The position numbers were made by a program, and so were the translations under genes. Below the pieces are notes generated by a model that was not told where the DNA came from, made no database searches, and saw only the letters and a program-made list of their open reading frames with translations. 64,000 nt of DNA from Victivallis vadensis (GTDB lineage: Bacteria; Verrucomicrobiota; Lentisphaeria; Victivallales; Victivallaceae). Below, in pieces: positions 17,775 to 26,141 of this stretch; position 1 is the first letter of the stretch, and each line of letters opens with the position of its first letter. The stretch spans positions 1 to 64,000 of the forward strand of contig NZ_QEKH01000011.1 of the NCBI RefSeq assembly GCF_003096415.1, in the 5' to 3' direction.

Positions 17775-20204
17775 ATGGAAAAATGGACTTTCGATGTAAA
17801 AGGGATGCACTGCGCGAGCTGCGCCGCCAATGTTGAAAAGGCGGTCAAAAAGCTCGAAGGCGCTTCCGAGGTCTACGTGAATTTCGCCGCAAACCGTCTG
17901 GCGCTCGACGCCGATCCGGCCAAACTGACGCAACAGCAGGTGATCGACACCGTCCGCGCGGCGGGTTTTGAAGCCTCGCTGCCGGAAAGCGCCGGTTCGG
18001 AGCCGGTCAAAATCAACTTCGACGTCAAGGGGATGCACTGCGCGAGCTGCGCCGCCAACATTGAAAAGACGGTCGGGAAGCTCGACGGCGCTTCCGATGT
18101 CTATGTGAACTTCGCCGCCAACCGCCTGACCCTCAGAATGATACCGGAAAAGCTGACCAGCCGGCAGGTGATCGACGCCGTCCGCGAGGCCGGTTACGAG
18201 GCCTCGGTCGCGGAGGCGAAGCAGAGCGCGGCGAATGAGGAGGAGGAAGCCTCCGAAGCGAAGCGCGAATTGTTCCGTTTCGTGACCGCGGTGGTGTTCG
18301 CGGCGCTGCTGTTCTACACCGCGATGCACGGCATGCTCCATTTGCCCTTCTTCCCGATATCGGACAAGGCGCGGGCGCTTCTGGAAATCGTGCTGCTGAT
18401 TCCGGTGGTCTGGGCCGGGTTCCGCTTCTATACCAGCGGCTTCCGTTCGCTGTTCCGGGGCGCGCCGAACATGGATTCACTGATCGCCTGCGGCACCGCT
18501 GCCGCGGCGGCCTACAGCTTCTATCTGTGCGCGCAGGGTGAATTCAAGCATCTCTACTTCGACACCGCCGGGATGATCGTCGCACTGATCATGCTCGGAA
18601 AATTCCTCGAAGGCCGTTCCCGCCGCCGCGCCTCCGGCGCGATCCGGGAGCTGCTGGAACTCGCACCGGAAACCGCCGTACTGGTCACGCCGCAGGGGGA
18701 CCGGGTGGTTCCGGCCGCCGAAATCCAGCCGGGCGACCGGCTGCGGGTCAAGCCCGGCGAACGCATCCCCGTGGACGGCGTGGTCGAGGAGGGTGAAACC
18801 AGCATGGACGAGTCGATGCTCAGCGGCGAATCCATGCCGGTCGAAAAAGCCCCCGGCTCCGAAGTGACCGGCGCGTCGGTGAATAAAAACGGTTCGATCG
18901 TGATGAAGGCGACCCGGGTCGGCAGCGACACCGTGCTCGCCCGGATCGTGCAGCTGGTGCAGGATGCGCAGGGCTCGCGCCCGCCGATCGCCCGGCTGGC
19001 CGACCGGATCTCCGGCTGGTTCGTGTGGGCGGTGCTCGGCATTTCCGCCGTGACGTTCCTCGCATGGCTGCTGGCCGGAGCCGGTTTCCCGGCGGCGCTG
19101 AGCTTCGCGCTGGCGGTGATGGTGATCGCCTGCCCCTGCGCCCTCGGGCTGGCGACGCCGATCGCGCTGATCGTCGGCATCGGCCAGGGGGCGAAATCCG
19201 GCATCCTGATCAAGTCCGGCGCCGCGCTCGAAACCGCCGGCAGGATCAGCACCGTGGTCTTCGACAAGACCGGCACGCTGACTGTCGGGAAACCCGCCGT
19301 CACCGAGGTCAGGGTGATTCCGGGGGCCGGTTTCGACGCCGACCGGATGCTCGCGGCGGCAGCCTCCGCCGAGGCCGGTTCGGAACACCCGCTCGCGCAG
19401 GCGATCGTGACCGCCGCCCGCGAGAAAAAGCTCGAATCGTGGAAGGCCGAACAGTTCACCGCCCGCCCCGGCTTCGGACTCTCCTGCCGTCTCGGCGGCG
19501 CGGAGTGGCTCTTCGGCAACGCCAGGCTGATGCGCGCGGTCGGGCTTGAACCGGAGGTCCCGGAGCTGAAACTCTCCGGCGCCGGTTCCGTCGTCTACGC
19601 CGCCCGCAACAAAAAGCTGATCGGCGTGATCGGCATCGGCGACCGGCTCAAGCCCGGCGCGGCGGACGCCGTCGCCCGGCTCAAATCCCTCGGCATCAGA
19701 AGCGCGATGCTGACCGGCGACAACAACGCGGTCGCACAGGCTATCGCCGCGGAACTCAAGCTCGACGAATTCCGCGCGGAGCTGCTCCCCGGCGACAAGG
19801 CCAAGGCGCTCAGGGAGTTCCAGGCCGCCGCGAACGGCGGAGCGGTCGCGATGGTCGGCGACGGCATCAACGACGCGCCCGCGCTGGCGCAGGCCGATGT
19901 CGGAATCGCGATCGGCTCCGGCACCGCGATCGCGATGGAGGCCGCCGACGTGGTGCTGATGAACAGCGACCTCGCCGAAGTCCCCGCCGCGATCCGCCTG
20001 TCGCGGGCGACGATGCGGATCATCCGTGAAAACCTTTTCTGGGCGTTCTTCTACAACGCGATCGGCATTCCGCTCGCCGCCGGGGTGTTCTACGCGCTTT
20101 TCGACGGCCCCATCCTGAACCCGGTTTTCGGGGCGCTGGCCATGGCGGCCAGCTCCGTCTCCGTCGTGCTCAACGCCCTGCGGTTGCGCGGCTTCCGCCC
20201 CTGA
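17775..20204 (+). CDS. copA: Copper-exporting P1B-type ATPase with two metal-binding domains
   Basis: An 809-residue P1B-1 ATPase. Two N-terminal HMA domains each carry GMHCASC (cysteines near 13/16 and 89/92). The actuator domain has the TGES equivalent (SGESMPVE), the transmembrane CPC motif is at about residue 453, DKTGT lies near 497, and the MVGDGINDAPAL hinge follows. It pumps Cu(I) out of the cytoplasm. The two HMA domains are nearly identical at the protein and DNA level, a sign of recent duplication. It is transcribed alone and ends 33 bases before the convergent PIG-L gene. Confidence 0.95.
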   Translation: MEKWTFDVKGMHCASCAANVEKAVKKLEGASEVYVNFAANRLALDADPAKLTQQQVIDTVRAAGFEASLPESAGSEPVKINFDVKGMHCASCAANIEKTVGKLDGASDVYVNFAANRLTLRMIPEKLTSRQVIDAVREAGYEASVAEAKQSAANEEEEASEAKRELFRFVTAVVFAALLFYTAMHGMLHLPFFPISDKARALLEIVLLIPVVWAGFRFYTSGFRSLFRGAPNMDSLIACGTAAAAAYSFYLCAQGEFKHLYFDTAGMIVALIMLGKFLEGRSRRRASGAIRELLELAPETAVLVTPQGDRVVPAAEIQPGDRLRVKPGERIPVDGVVEEGETSMDESMLSGESMPVEKAPGSEVTGASVNKNGSIVMKATRVGSDTVLARIVQLVQDAQGSRPPIARLADRISGWFVWAVLGISAVTFLAWLLAGAGFPAALSFALAVMVIACPCALGLATPIALIVGIGQGAKSGILIKSGAALETAGRISTVVFDKTGTLTVGKPAVTEVRVIPGAGFDADRMLAAAASAEAGSEHPLAQAIVTAAREKKLESWKAEQFTARPGFGLSCRLGGAEWLFGNARLMRAVGLEPEVPELKLSGAGSVVYAARNKKLIGVIGIGDRLKPGAADAVARLKSLGIRSAMLTGDNNAVAQAIAAELKLDEFRAELLPGDKAKALREFQAAANGGAVAMVGDGINDAPALAQADVGIAIGSGTAIAMEAADVVLMNSDLAEVPAAIRLSRATMRIIRENLFWAFFYNAIGIPLAAGVFYALFDGPILNPVFGALAMAASSVSVVLNALRLRGFRP

Positions 20205-20237
20205 CCGGAACGCAGGCCGTCTTCCGGCGCTCCGTTC

Positions 20238-21062
20238 TCAGTCCGGGAACAGGGCGCGGAATTCCGCCGGGGCAGGCTGTGCGCCGTAAGGGGAGAGTTC
20301 AAACAGTTCGGCCCTCCGGATTTCATCGCCCCGCGCTCCGTAACGCTCGCGCAGGGCTTCACGGGCAAATTCCGCGGCCTGCCGGTCGCGGCCTCCCCAA
20401 TGGCGGTCGAGATACTCCTGCCGCTCCTGCCGGCTCATGCGATCCGGCTCCGGCGCTTCCAGCCCCATGTTCCACGGCAACCACTCGTAGAACTGGGAAC
20501 GGTGGCAGTCGAGCATCCGCAATTTGGTTTCCGCCACCGAATCGATCTCCGTCACCGCGTCGGCGCGGATCGGGCGCGGATCGGTGAAGGCGTCATATCC
20601 GTATGCGAAAACCGGGTCCTTCCGCGGAATCGGCGTATCGGCGCAGTACATCGGCACCCGGACCAGATACGCACAATCCATCACGCACTGGGCGGTCGCG
20701 CGGTGGTCGGCATGGTAATCGCAAAGGCGGTGGGAGATCACCACATCCGGCCCGAAATCCCGGATCACCCGGATCAGTTTTTCACGCAGTTCCAGCGTGC
20801 ATACGACATGGCAGTCGGGTACATCCAGAATCTCATATCCGGTCAGCCCGGCGACCTTCGCCGACTCCTGCGCTTCCCGGTGCCGCCGCAGCGCCAGCGC
20901 GGCAGGCTCCATCGCATAGTGTCCGCAATCGCCGCTGCTGACGGAGACGAATTTCACCCGGTGTCCAGCCTTCAGCAATTTGACCGCGCATCCTCCGAAC
21001 AACAGATCCGGGTCATCCGGATGCGCCCCGATCACAAGATAATTCCTCACCATTTCAGCCAT
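20238..21062 (-). CDS. PIG-L family deacetylase
   Basis: A 274-residue LmbE-like zinc hydrolase. AHPDD near residues 13-17 and the SHRLCDYHADHRAT segment supply the zinc ligands. The family removes N-acetyl groups from GlcNAc-containing small molecules or lipids; the substrate here is unknown. No signal peptide is seen, so it acts in the cytoplasm. It stands alone, next to a repeat-rich intergenic region. Confidence 0.88.
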   Translation of the reverse strand: MAEMVRNYLVIGAHPDDPDLLFGGCAVKLLKAGHRVKFVSVSSGDCGHYAMEPAALALRRHREAQESAKVAGLTGYEILDVPDCHVVCTLELREKLIRVIRDFGPDVVISHRLCDYHADHRATAQCVMDCAYLVRVPMYCADTPIPRKDPVFAYGYDAFTDPRPIRADAVTEIDSVAETKLRMLDCHRSQFYEWLPWNMGLEAPEPDRMSRQERQEYLDRHWGGRDRQAAEFAREALRERYGARGDEIRRAELFELSPYGAQPAPAEFRALFPD

Positions 21063-21447
21063 CTTTTTCCATCTCCGGTAAAAATCAATTCCATCCGTTT
21101 CAGAAGATAGCCCCTCCGGCTTCCCTTGTCAAGTTCCCGGTTCCTTAAGGAAAAGCAACCAACTCGAAGTCCATCCAATTTTGTCCCAGTGAACTTGCAG
21201 AGCCTTCTGTGCCAGTCCGTGGGTACAATGCCCGGAAAGGCAGAGTGGCAATCTTGGAGTGCGGAGATTCATCTCCGCTTTCAAGTCGCACGTGAACTTT
21301 ATATTCAACTTTGCATTGCATCAAGAACAGGCGAGGCTGCCCGGAGGGAAGTGAGCACCGCACCTCCGGCCTGCGGATGGGTCCGGGGGACGTCGCGCAC
21401 GTCCCCCGGACCCCCTCGCCGGTGGCGGAAGCCGGTCCGATTGCAAG
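21063..21447. other. Non-coding region with a 34-base dispersed motif and a long hairpin
   Basis: No credible gene. It contains a 34-base motif at 21256-21289, with a GGAGAT-TC-ATCTCC hairpin, that recurs with one difference at 34243-34276. A perfect 15-base-pair hairpin spans 21379-21413 (GGGTCCGGGGGACGT and its complement around CGCGC). Confidence 0.6.
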
Positions 21448-21813
21448 GCACTTCCGCTCGCGGGCGCGGCTTCGCCGCTTACTTGTCCGCCTGCGGCGGC
21501 CAACCCCTTCAACGCCCGCGTTGCGGGCTACGCCAGGGGGGGCTTCGCTCACTACGTTCGGCTTCGTCACTACCGTTCCTCGTTACTTGCTACCGCAAGT
21601 AATTCCCTCACATGCGTTCGCGGCGCTGACCGCGCTTATTGTGCGCCGCGTAAAAGGCAGCACGGCCTTATTATGCGCCGCGTAAAAGGTGACGTGGCCT
21701 TACTTATGCACCCAAAATGGTTTTGGTGACCGACCGATGCTTGGCATGTGCCCACCGCCGCACGCCCCCCGAAGGGGCATTGGCGTGCGCACCCGGCAGC
21801 GGCACCTTGCCGC
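21448..21813 (+). repeat. Left arm of a long imperfect inverted repeat around the GntR-type gene
   Basis: About 366 bases related in inverted orientation to 23189-23523. The match is strongest over 21541-21680 and at the end GCGGCACCTTGCCGC. A hairpin TTACTTGC-TACC-GCAAGTAA (21583-21602) corresponds to a differently sequenced but still paired hairpin in the other arm. Confidence 0.8.
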
Positions 21814-21855
21814 CCGCCTGTGCGACCCCGGAGAACGTAGAGCGCGTACTCGGCA

Positions 21856-21870
21856 GCGGCACCTTGCCGC
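21856..21870 (+). repeat. Short hairpin repeat GCGGCACCTTGCCGC
   Basis: A second copy of the hairpin that ends the left arm. Related hairpins with a conserved loop and changed stems occur at 21799, 23189, 37492, 54971, 55568, 59904 and 60283. It is followed by degenerate CTTGCCGCACTTGCCG-type repeats. Confidence 0.6.
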
Positions 21871-21945
21871 ACTTGCCGCACTTTGCCGTACTTGCCGCCC
21901 GCCGTCAAAATTCGCAATTTTTTCCGATTATTTCCGCTTCAGGGG

Positions 21946-21974
21946 TTGACATTTCATCTTTTCTATTGCATAAT
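21946..21974 (+). promoter_or_regulatory. Promoter of the GntR-type regulator
   Basis: A perfect TTGACA and CATAAT are separated by 17 bases, placing transcription start near 21981, about 23 bases before the ATG. Confidence 0.75.
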
Positions 21975-21976
21975 TA

Positions 21977-22016
21977 ATGTACAAACAGAAACGGAGATTG
22001 TACATGAATTATACAA
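21977..22016 (+). promoter_or_regulatory. Candidate autoregulatory operator
   Basis: ATGTACAA (21977-21984) and TTGTACAT (21998-22005) form a perfect inverted repeat spanning the predicted transcription start and the start codon, and TTATACAA follows at 22009-22016. TTGTAC half-sites recall those of AraR, a repressor with the same GntR-plus-LacI domain architecture. Binding by this protein is inferred. Confidence 0.5.
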
Positions 22017-23167
22017 ACACCGCCATCTGCTCTCCGCGCGAACAGGTGATCCGGAATGTGATGGCCCTGATCCGGGAGCGGGAGCTGCCGCCGGATGCCG
22101 AAGTTCCGGCGGAAAACCTGTTGGCGGAGCGGTTCGGCGTTTCGCGCGGCACGGTTCGTTCGGGGCTGGCCGTGCTGGCGGAACGCGGCGTGCTCGAAAA
22201 GCGCGGCCGCCGGATGCACGTGGTTCCGAAGCCGAAGGGTTCCGGTTCCTCGCTGATGAATCGGACCATCATTCTGCTCGGCCCCTCCGACAAGGACGAT
22301 GCGATCCGCAAGCGCAACTCCGGTTTCATGGATGCGATTCAGGCGGGAGCGCTTGAGGAGGTGATGGCCCGGAATATGCACTCTCTCTGGCTGAACGCCT
22401 CCCAGCTGCACGGCGGAGAACTCGAAGAACTCGCCCAGATCCGCCCCGGCGGGGCGCTGCTGTTCACTCCGGCTCATCCGACTCCGGCCTTCGACGCGGC
22501 GGCCCGGCGGCTCGCGGCGTCCGGGATTCCGGTGGTTTCCTCGGTTCACAGTACGCTCTACGAGAAGATCGACCATGTGCTGCCCGACCACGCCGAAGGC
22601 ACCCGACAGCTGACGGATGAACTGCTCCGGCGCGGCTGCAAACGCATCCTCTGCTATCTCGCCCGGGGACGCGCCGAATACTGGGTCGCCGCCCGTTACC
22701 GGGGCTACAGCGCCGCAATGCAGGCGGCCGGCCTCACTCCCGAACCGCTTCCCGAAAACTGTTACTGGGGCTGTAACTACGATGCCGAAGATGCGTGGCA
22801 GGAGTCCCGGTTCCACGAGGAAGTCCGGCTGGCGGCGGGATACCTGCTCGATTACTTCAGGCCGGGTGCGCCCGCGCCGGATGCGCTCCTCGCCAAGACC
22901 GACTGGGACGTGCCGATTCTCGCAGCGGCGCTCCGACTGCTCGGCCGCACTCCCGGCAAAGATGTGGTAATCGCCGGATACGACAACAAGATCGCTTTCA
23001 ACGGCTGGTCCCGACTGGAAAATTACACGCCTCCGCTGACCGTGGATAAAAGGAATAATGAAATCGGCCGCCGCATGACCGCCCGGCTGCTGACCCATAT
23101 CGACTCCCCGGAAACTTGGAAACCGGAAAATATTCTGGTAACTCCAGAGCTGATTACAATTTCATAA
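22004..23167 (+). CDS. GntR-type transcriptional regulator with LacI-like sensor domain
   Basis: A 387-residue regulator. A GntR winged helix-turn-helix occupies about residues 8-75 (VPAENLLAERFGVSRGTVRSGL). It is joined to a periplasmic-binding-protein-like sensor domain (about 85-385) of the LacI type, the architecture of AraR-like sugar regulators. It likely controls the downstream beta-helix/GH110-like genes in response to a sugar. The ATG at 22004 is chosen for its GGAGA site. The gene is bracketed by long inverted repeats, and TTGTAC palindromes overlap its start, suggesting autoregulation. Confidence 0.85.
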   Translation: MNYTNTAICSPREQVIRNVMALIRERELPPDAEVPAENLLAERFGVSRGTVRSGLAVLAERGVLEKRGRRMHVVPKPKGSGSSLMNRTIILLGPSDKDDAIRKRNSGFMDAIQAGALEEVMARNMHSLWLNASQLHGGELEELAQIRPGGALLFTPAHPTPAFDAAARRLAASGIPVVSSVHSTLYEKIDHVLPDHAEGTRQLTDELLRRGCKRILCYLARGRAEYWVAARYRGYSAAMQAAGLTPEPLPENCYWGCNYDAEDAWQESRFHEEVRLAAGYLLDYFRPGAPAPDALLAKTDWDVPILAAALRLLGRTPGKDVVIAGYDNKIAFNGWSRLENYTPPLTVDKRNNEIGRRMTARLLTHIDSPETWKPENILVTPELITIS

Positions 23168-23188
23168 CTCACGGTTATTTCGGCATAA

Positions 23189-23523
23189 GCGGCAAGGTGC
23201 CGCTGCCGGGTACGCGCTCTATGCCCTTCGGGGGGCGTGCGACCAGGCACAGGCAAGGCATCGGTCGGTCTGCATAACCACTTAAACGGCATGCAAATAA
23301 GGTCGCACAACCACTTACGCGGCGCACAACAAGCGCGGTCAGCGCCGCGAACGAATGTGAGGGAATTATTTTGCGGCAGCAAAATAACGAGGAACGATAG
23401 TGACGAAGCCGAACGTAGAGAGCGAAGCCCCTCCGGCGTAGTGAGCGCAGCGAACGATGAGGAGTTGACGGGCGCAGCCCGGCAAGTAAGGGGCGCTAGC
23501 CCCGCCCGCGAATGGAAGTGCTC
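23189..23523 (-). repeat. Right arm of the long inverted repeat around the GntR-type gene
   Basis: About 335 bases, the inverted counterpart of 21448-21813, beginning with GCGGCAAGGTGCCGC. Its hairpin TTATTTTGC-GGCA-GCAAAATAA (23366-23387) keeps pairing although the stem sequence differs from the left arm. No gene is visible from 23168 to 23811. Confidence 0.8.
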
Positions 23524-23811
23524 CGCAAGTCAACGGGAGTTCCGAGGCGAGCGGGGAGGTCCGGACGGGCGATCGTGCACGCCACAGGCGGGCAGGCCTT
23601 GAAAAAGGCCCTCCGGAGCCATCCGCAGTTCAAAGCGCAACCAGTTTGTTGCCTGGAATGGCATGGGAAGGTAGCTAAGCGTATGAGTGACTGCATGATT
23701 GCGTGCGACTTGACATCGGACGGCATTGGGCCGGACAAGTAAACATCGCCTTTGAGTTGTTGCCGGTAACGGCCCTGAAATAAAAAGCGACCTGTGAACA
23801 AAGGAGAAAAT
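23524..23811. other. Non-coding leader before the pseudopilin gene
   Basis: No gene seen. It contains small GC-rich hairpins and a TTGACA near 23709 with no good -10 box. The ribosome site AAAGGAG lies just before 23812. Confidence 0.4.
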
Positions 23812-24642
23812 ATGTATAACATGAGAAAGGATAAGCAGATGCAACACGAAAATTCGGCAATTTCTCTTAACATACCCGGTATTATGCGCCGGAATTTTAC
23901 TCTTATTGAGCTGCTCGTTGTGATAGCGATCATCACCATTCTCGCTTCCATGCTGCTTCCGGCGCTGAACTCGGCGCGGGAACGGGCGCGCTCTGCCAAA
24001 TGCCTGAGCCAGATCAAGCAGAACACTTTCGACATCATCAACTACGCGGACGATTACAGCGGTTATGCGCCGGTCTGCGTCAAAATGGGTGGTCTCAGCT
24101 ACGCCTGGCCCCGGTTGCTCTGGAAGCTCGGTTATTCCAAACCTCAGATGTTCGTCTGCCCTTCCGCGCAGGGCTACAACCGCGGCACCGAACTGCTCGG
24201 CCCCAAGTTCAATAACGACGGCAACAACTGGACTGCCGGCTGCCATTACGGAATGAACCGCTATTTCGGCACCTACGGAACCGGCGGCAACAAGTATTAT
24301 TATTTCCCGGATGATGCGGCAACCATCATCGGTAACAAGATTTATCCGATCAAAGTCACCCGCAGGGGATCGGAAACCATCATGCTGGCGGATTCCGTGG
24401 TCGCCCACGGCGCAACCGGGATTCCGGATGTGGAAGCCTACGGCGTTCCCTTCGGCACTCCGGCTCTCTCCCGGTCCAAGACCGTGCTGGACAATTGCCC
24501 CTACATGATCGATTCCCGCCACTCCGGCAATGCCAATGTATCATTCGTCGACGGCCATGCCGTGAGCAGACAGCGGGCGATTTTCGTCTATCAGGTCACC
24601 GACAAGCTCGACCGGTATTTCCTGCCGACCTTCAATCAATGA
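23812..24642 (+). CDS. Pseudopilin with prepilin-type cleavage/methylation domain (DUF1559-like)
   Basis: A 276-residue protein. A leader of about 28 residues precedes the type IV pilin-like motif [12 protein letters not shown], whose glutamate is E5 of the mature helix; the residue before the phenylalanine is Asn instead of the usual Gly. The globular part has conserved CPSA and a C-terminal SRHSGNANVSFVDGHA, the H...DG tail of this family. It is expected to be an inner-membrane-anchored pseudopilin. It heads a tight group with two secreted beta-helix proteins; the next start is 8 bases downstream. Confidence 0.88.
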   Translation: MYNMRKDKQMQHENSAISLNIPGIMRRNFTLIELLVVIAIITILASMLLPALNSARERARSAKCLSQIKQNTFDIINYADDYSGYAPVCVKMGGLSYAWPRLLWKLGYSKPQMFVCPSAQGYNRGTELLGPKFNNDGNNWTAGCHYGMNRYFGTYGTGGNKYYYFPDDAATIIGNKIYPIKVTRRGSETIMLADSVVAHGATGIPDVEAYGVPFGTPALSRSKTVLDNCPYMIDSRHSGNANVSFVDGHAVSRQRAIFVYQVTDKLDRYFLPTFNQ

Positions 24643-24650
24643 GGTATGAA

Positions 24651-26141
24651 ATGAAATTTCTGCTGACACTCTCCGCACTGCTGGCCGGAACGCTGCTGAC
24701 GGCGGCTCCGACGCTGTATGTGGACAACCTCAAAGGCAGCGACGCCAACGACGGCTCCCGGGAGAAGCCGCTCGCTTCGATCGAACGCGCCTGCAAACTG
24801 GTCAAAACCGGCGGGCGGATCGAAGTCGCCGACACCGGAACGCCCTATTCGCTTCCCTACGGCGGCCCCGGCAAGGAACGGGGATTGCGGCTGCTGACCG
24901 GCGGCACGGCGGATTCGCCGCTGGTGGTGGAGGGCAACGGAGCGGTGGTTTCGGGGCTGGCGGTAATTCCGGCGGAAGCGTGGAGCAAGGAGGCCGACGG
25001 CGTCTATTCGCTGCCGTTCGACCCGATGAGCAACTTTTTCCGCCGGGACATGAGCAAAAACTACTGGCTGCCCGGCACGCAGATCTGGTTTGTGAACGGC
25101 AAGGCCGCACCGAACCTGCTCGACCGTGAAACGCTGGAAAAAACGCCCAACGGCTTCTGGTGGAACAAAAAGGAGCGCAAGGTCCTCTACCGGTTGCCGG
25201 AGGGCAGACAGCTCTCCGACCTGAAAATCGAACTCCCCGCCAACTACGGCTTCTACATCCACCGCGACCACACGATTGTGCGCAACTTTACGATGATGTT
25301 TTCCTGGAACGACGGCTTCGACGCGGCGGAAACGCCGAAAAGTGCGATGTACCTCAACTGCCTGGCCTACAACAACTGCGGCCAGGGAATGTCGATCCAC
25401 GACGCGAGCAGCGTCTACTATCAGGATTGCGGCGCGGTGAACTGCGCCAGCTCGGCGGTCTGCAACGTCGGGCAGAGCAATGGAGTTTACAAACGGTGCG
25501 TGCTGATCGACAGCACCTTCGAGGCGGCGGTGTTCCTGAACAACGATTCGAGCGCGCTTTTCGAAGAGTGCCTGATCGCCGATGCGGAACCGGCGGAACT
25601 GGTCTGGCAGCGGGGCCGGTCGAAGATCACCTTTTCCAACTGCGTGCTGATCGGAAACGGGAAGAACAATCTGGCGATGCTGGAAGCGGGGGCGCTCTCC
25701 TTTTTCGGCTGCACGATGCGCAACGGCACCGGCTTCCTGTCGCTGGAGCCGCGTTCCGCGACCGGTTCGCTGAGCGTAGAAAAGTCGCTGCTGCGCGGCT
25801 TCGCCCGTTACTATGTGAAGCTGCCGGACCAGCCGGCCGCGCTGCGCGTCAACCTCGCCGGCAACCGGTACGCGCCGAATGCGGGGCACTGGTACAAAGG
25901 AAAATCCGAAGTTCCGGGGACCTCCCCCGCCCTGACGGCGCTGAAACTGGACCGAGGTTCCAAAGCCGAGGAGTTCCGGCTCACGGGGCGCAAGTCCAGT
26001 GAAAACCCCGGCGCTCCCGGCCGCCGTTCGCAGCGGATCGGCGCCCAATTGCCTGAACCGGTCTGGCAAATTTACGACCGTCTGAAAAATTATCAGGCCA
26101 CACCGGCCGGAATCGTCAAAAAAGGAGCTGTTTTAAAATGA
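24651..26141 (+). CDS. Secreted right-handed beta-helix protein
   Basis: A 496-residue protein with a signal peptide (LLAGTLLTAAP) and a DUF1565-like start TLYVDNLKGSDANDGS, then parallel beta-helix coils with recurring NCLAYNN, DCGAVNC and NCVLIGN rungs. Such folds are typical of polysaccharide lyases and glycoside hydrolases acting on extracellular glycans; no catalytic residues can be assigned with confidence. The ATG at 24651 with GAGG is chosen over a long upstream open frame that overlaps the pseudopilin gene. It overlaps the next gene by ATGA. Confidence 0.8.
   Translation: MKFLLTLSALLAGTLLTAAPTLYVDNLKGSDANDGSREKPLASIERACKLVKTGGRIEVADTGTPYSLPYGGPGKERGLRLLTGGTADSPLVVEGNGAVVSGLAVIPAEAWSKEADGVYSLPFDPMSNFFRRDMSKNYWLPGTQIWFVNGKAAPNLLDRETLEKTPNGFWWNKKERKVLYRLPEGRQLSDLKIELPANYGFYIHRDHTIVRNFTMMFSWNDGFDAAETPKSAMYLNCLAYNNCGQGMSIHDASSVYYQDCGAVNCASSAVCNVGQSNGVYKRCVLIDSTFEAAVFLNNDSSALFEECLIADAEPAELVWQRGRSKITFSNCVLIGNGKNNLAMLEAGALSFFGCTMRNGTGFLSLEPRSATGSLSVEKSLLRGFARYYVKLPDQPAALRVNLAGNRYAPNAGHWYKGKSEVPGTSPALTALKLDRGSKAEEFRLTGRKSSENPGAPGRRSQRIGAQLPEPVWQIYDRLKNYQATPAGIVKKGAVLK

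Noticed and set aside
21145-21570. A 141-codon minus-strand frame between PIG-L and the GntR-type gene
   Set aside because: It runs through hairpin repeats, has no ribosome site and no recognisable domain.
21448-23523. Insertion sequence or composite transposon around the GntR-type gene
   Set aside because: No transposase is encoded in the arms and no target-site duplication is evident. It is reported only as an inverted-repeat bracket.
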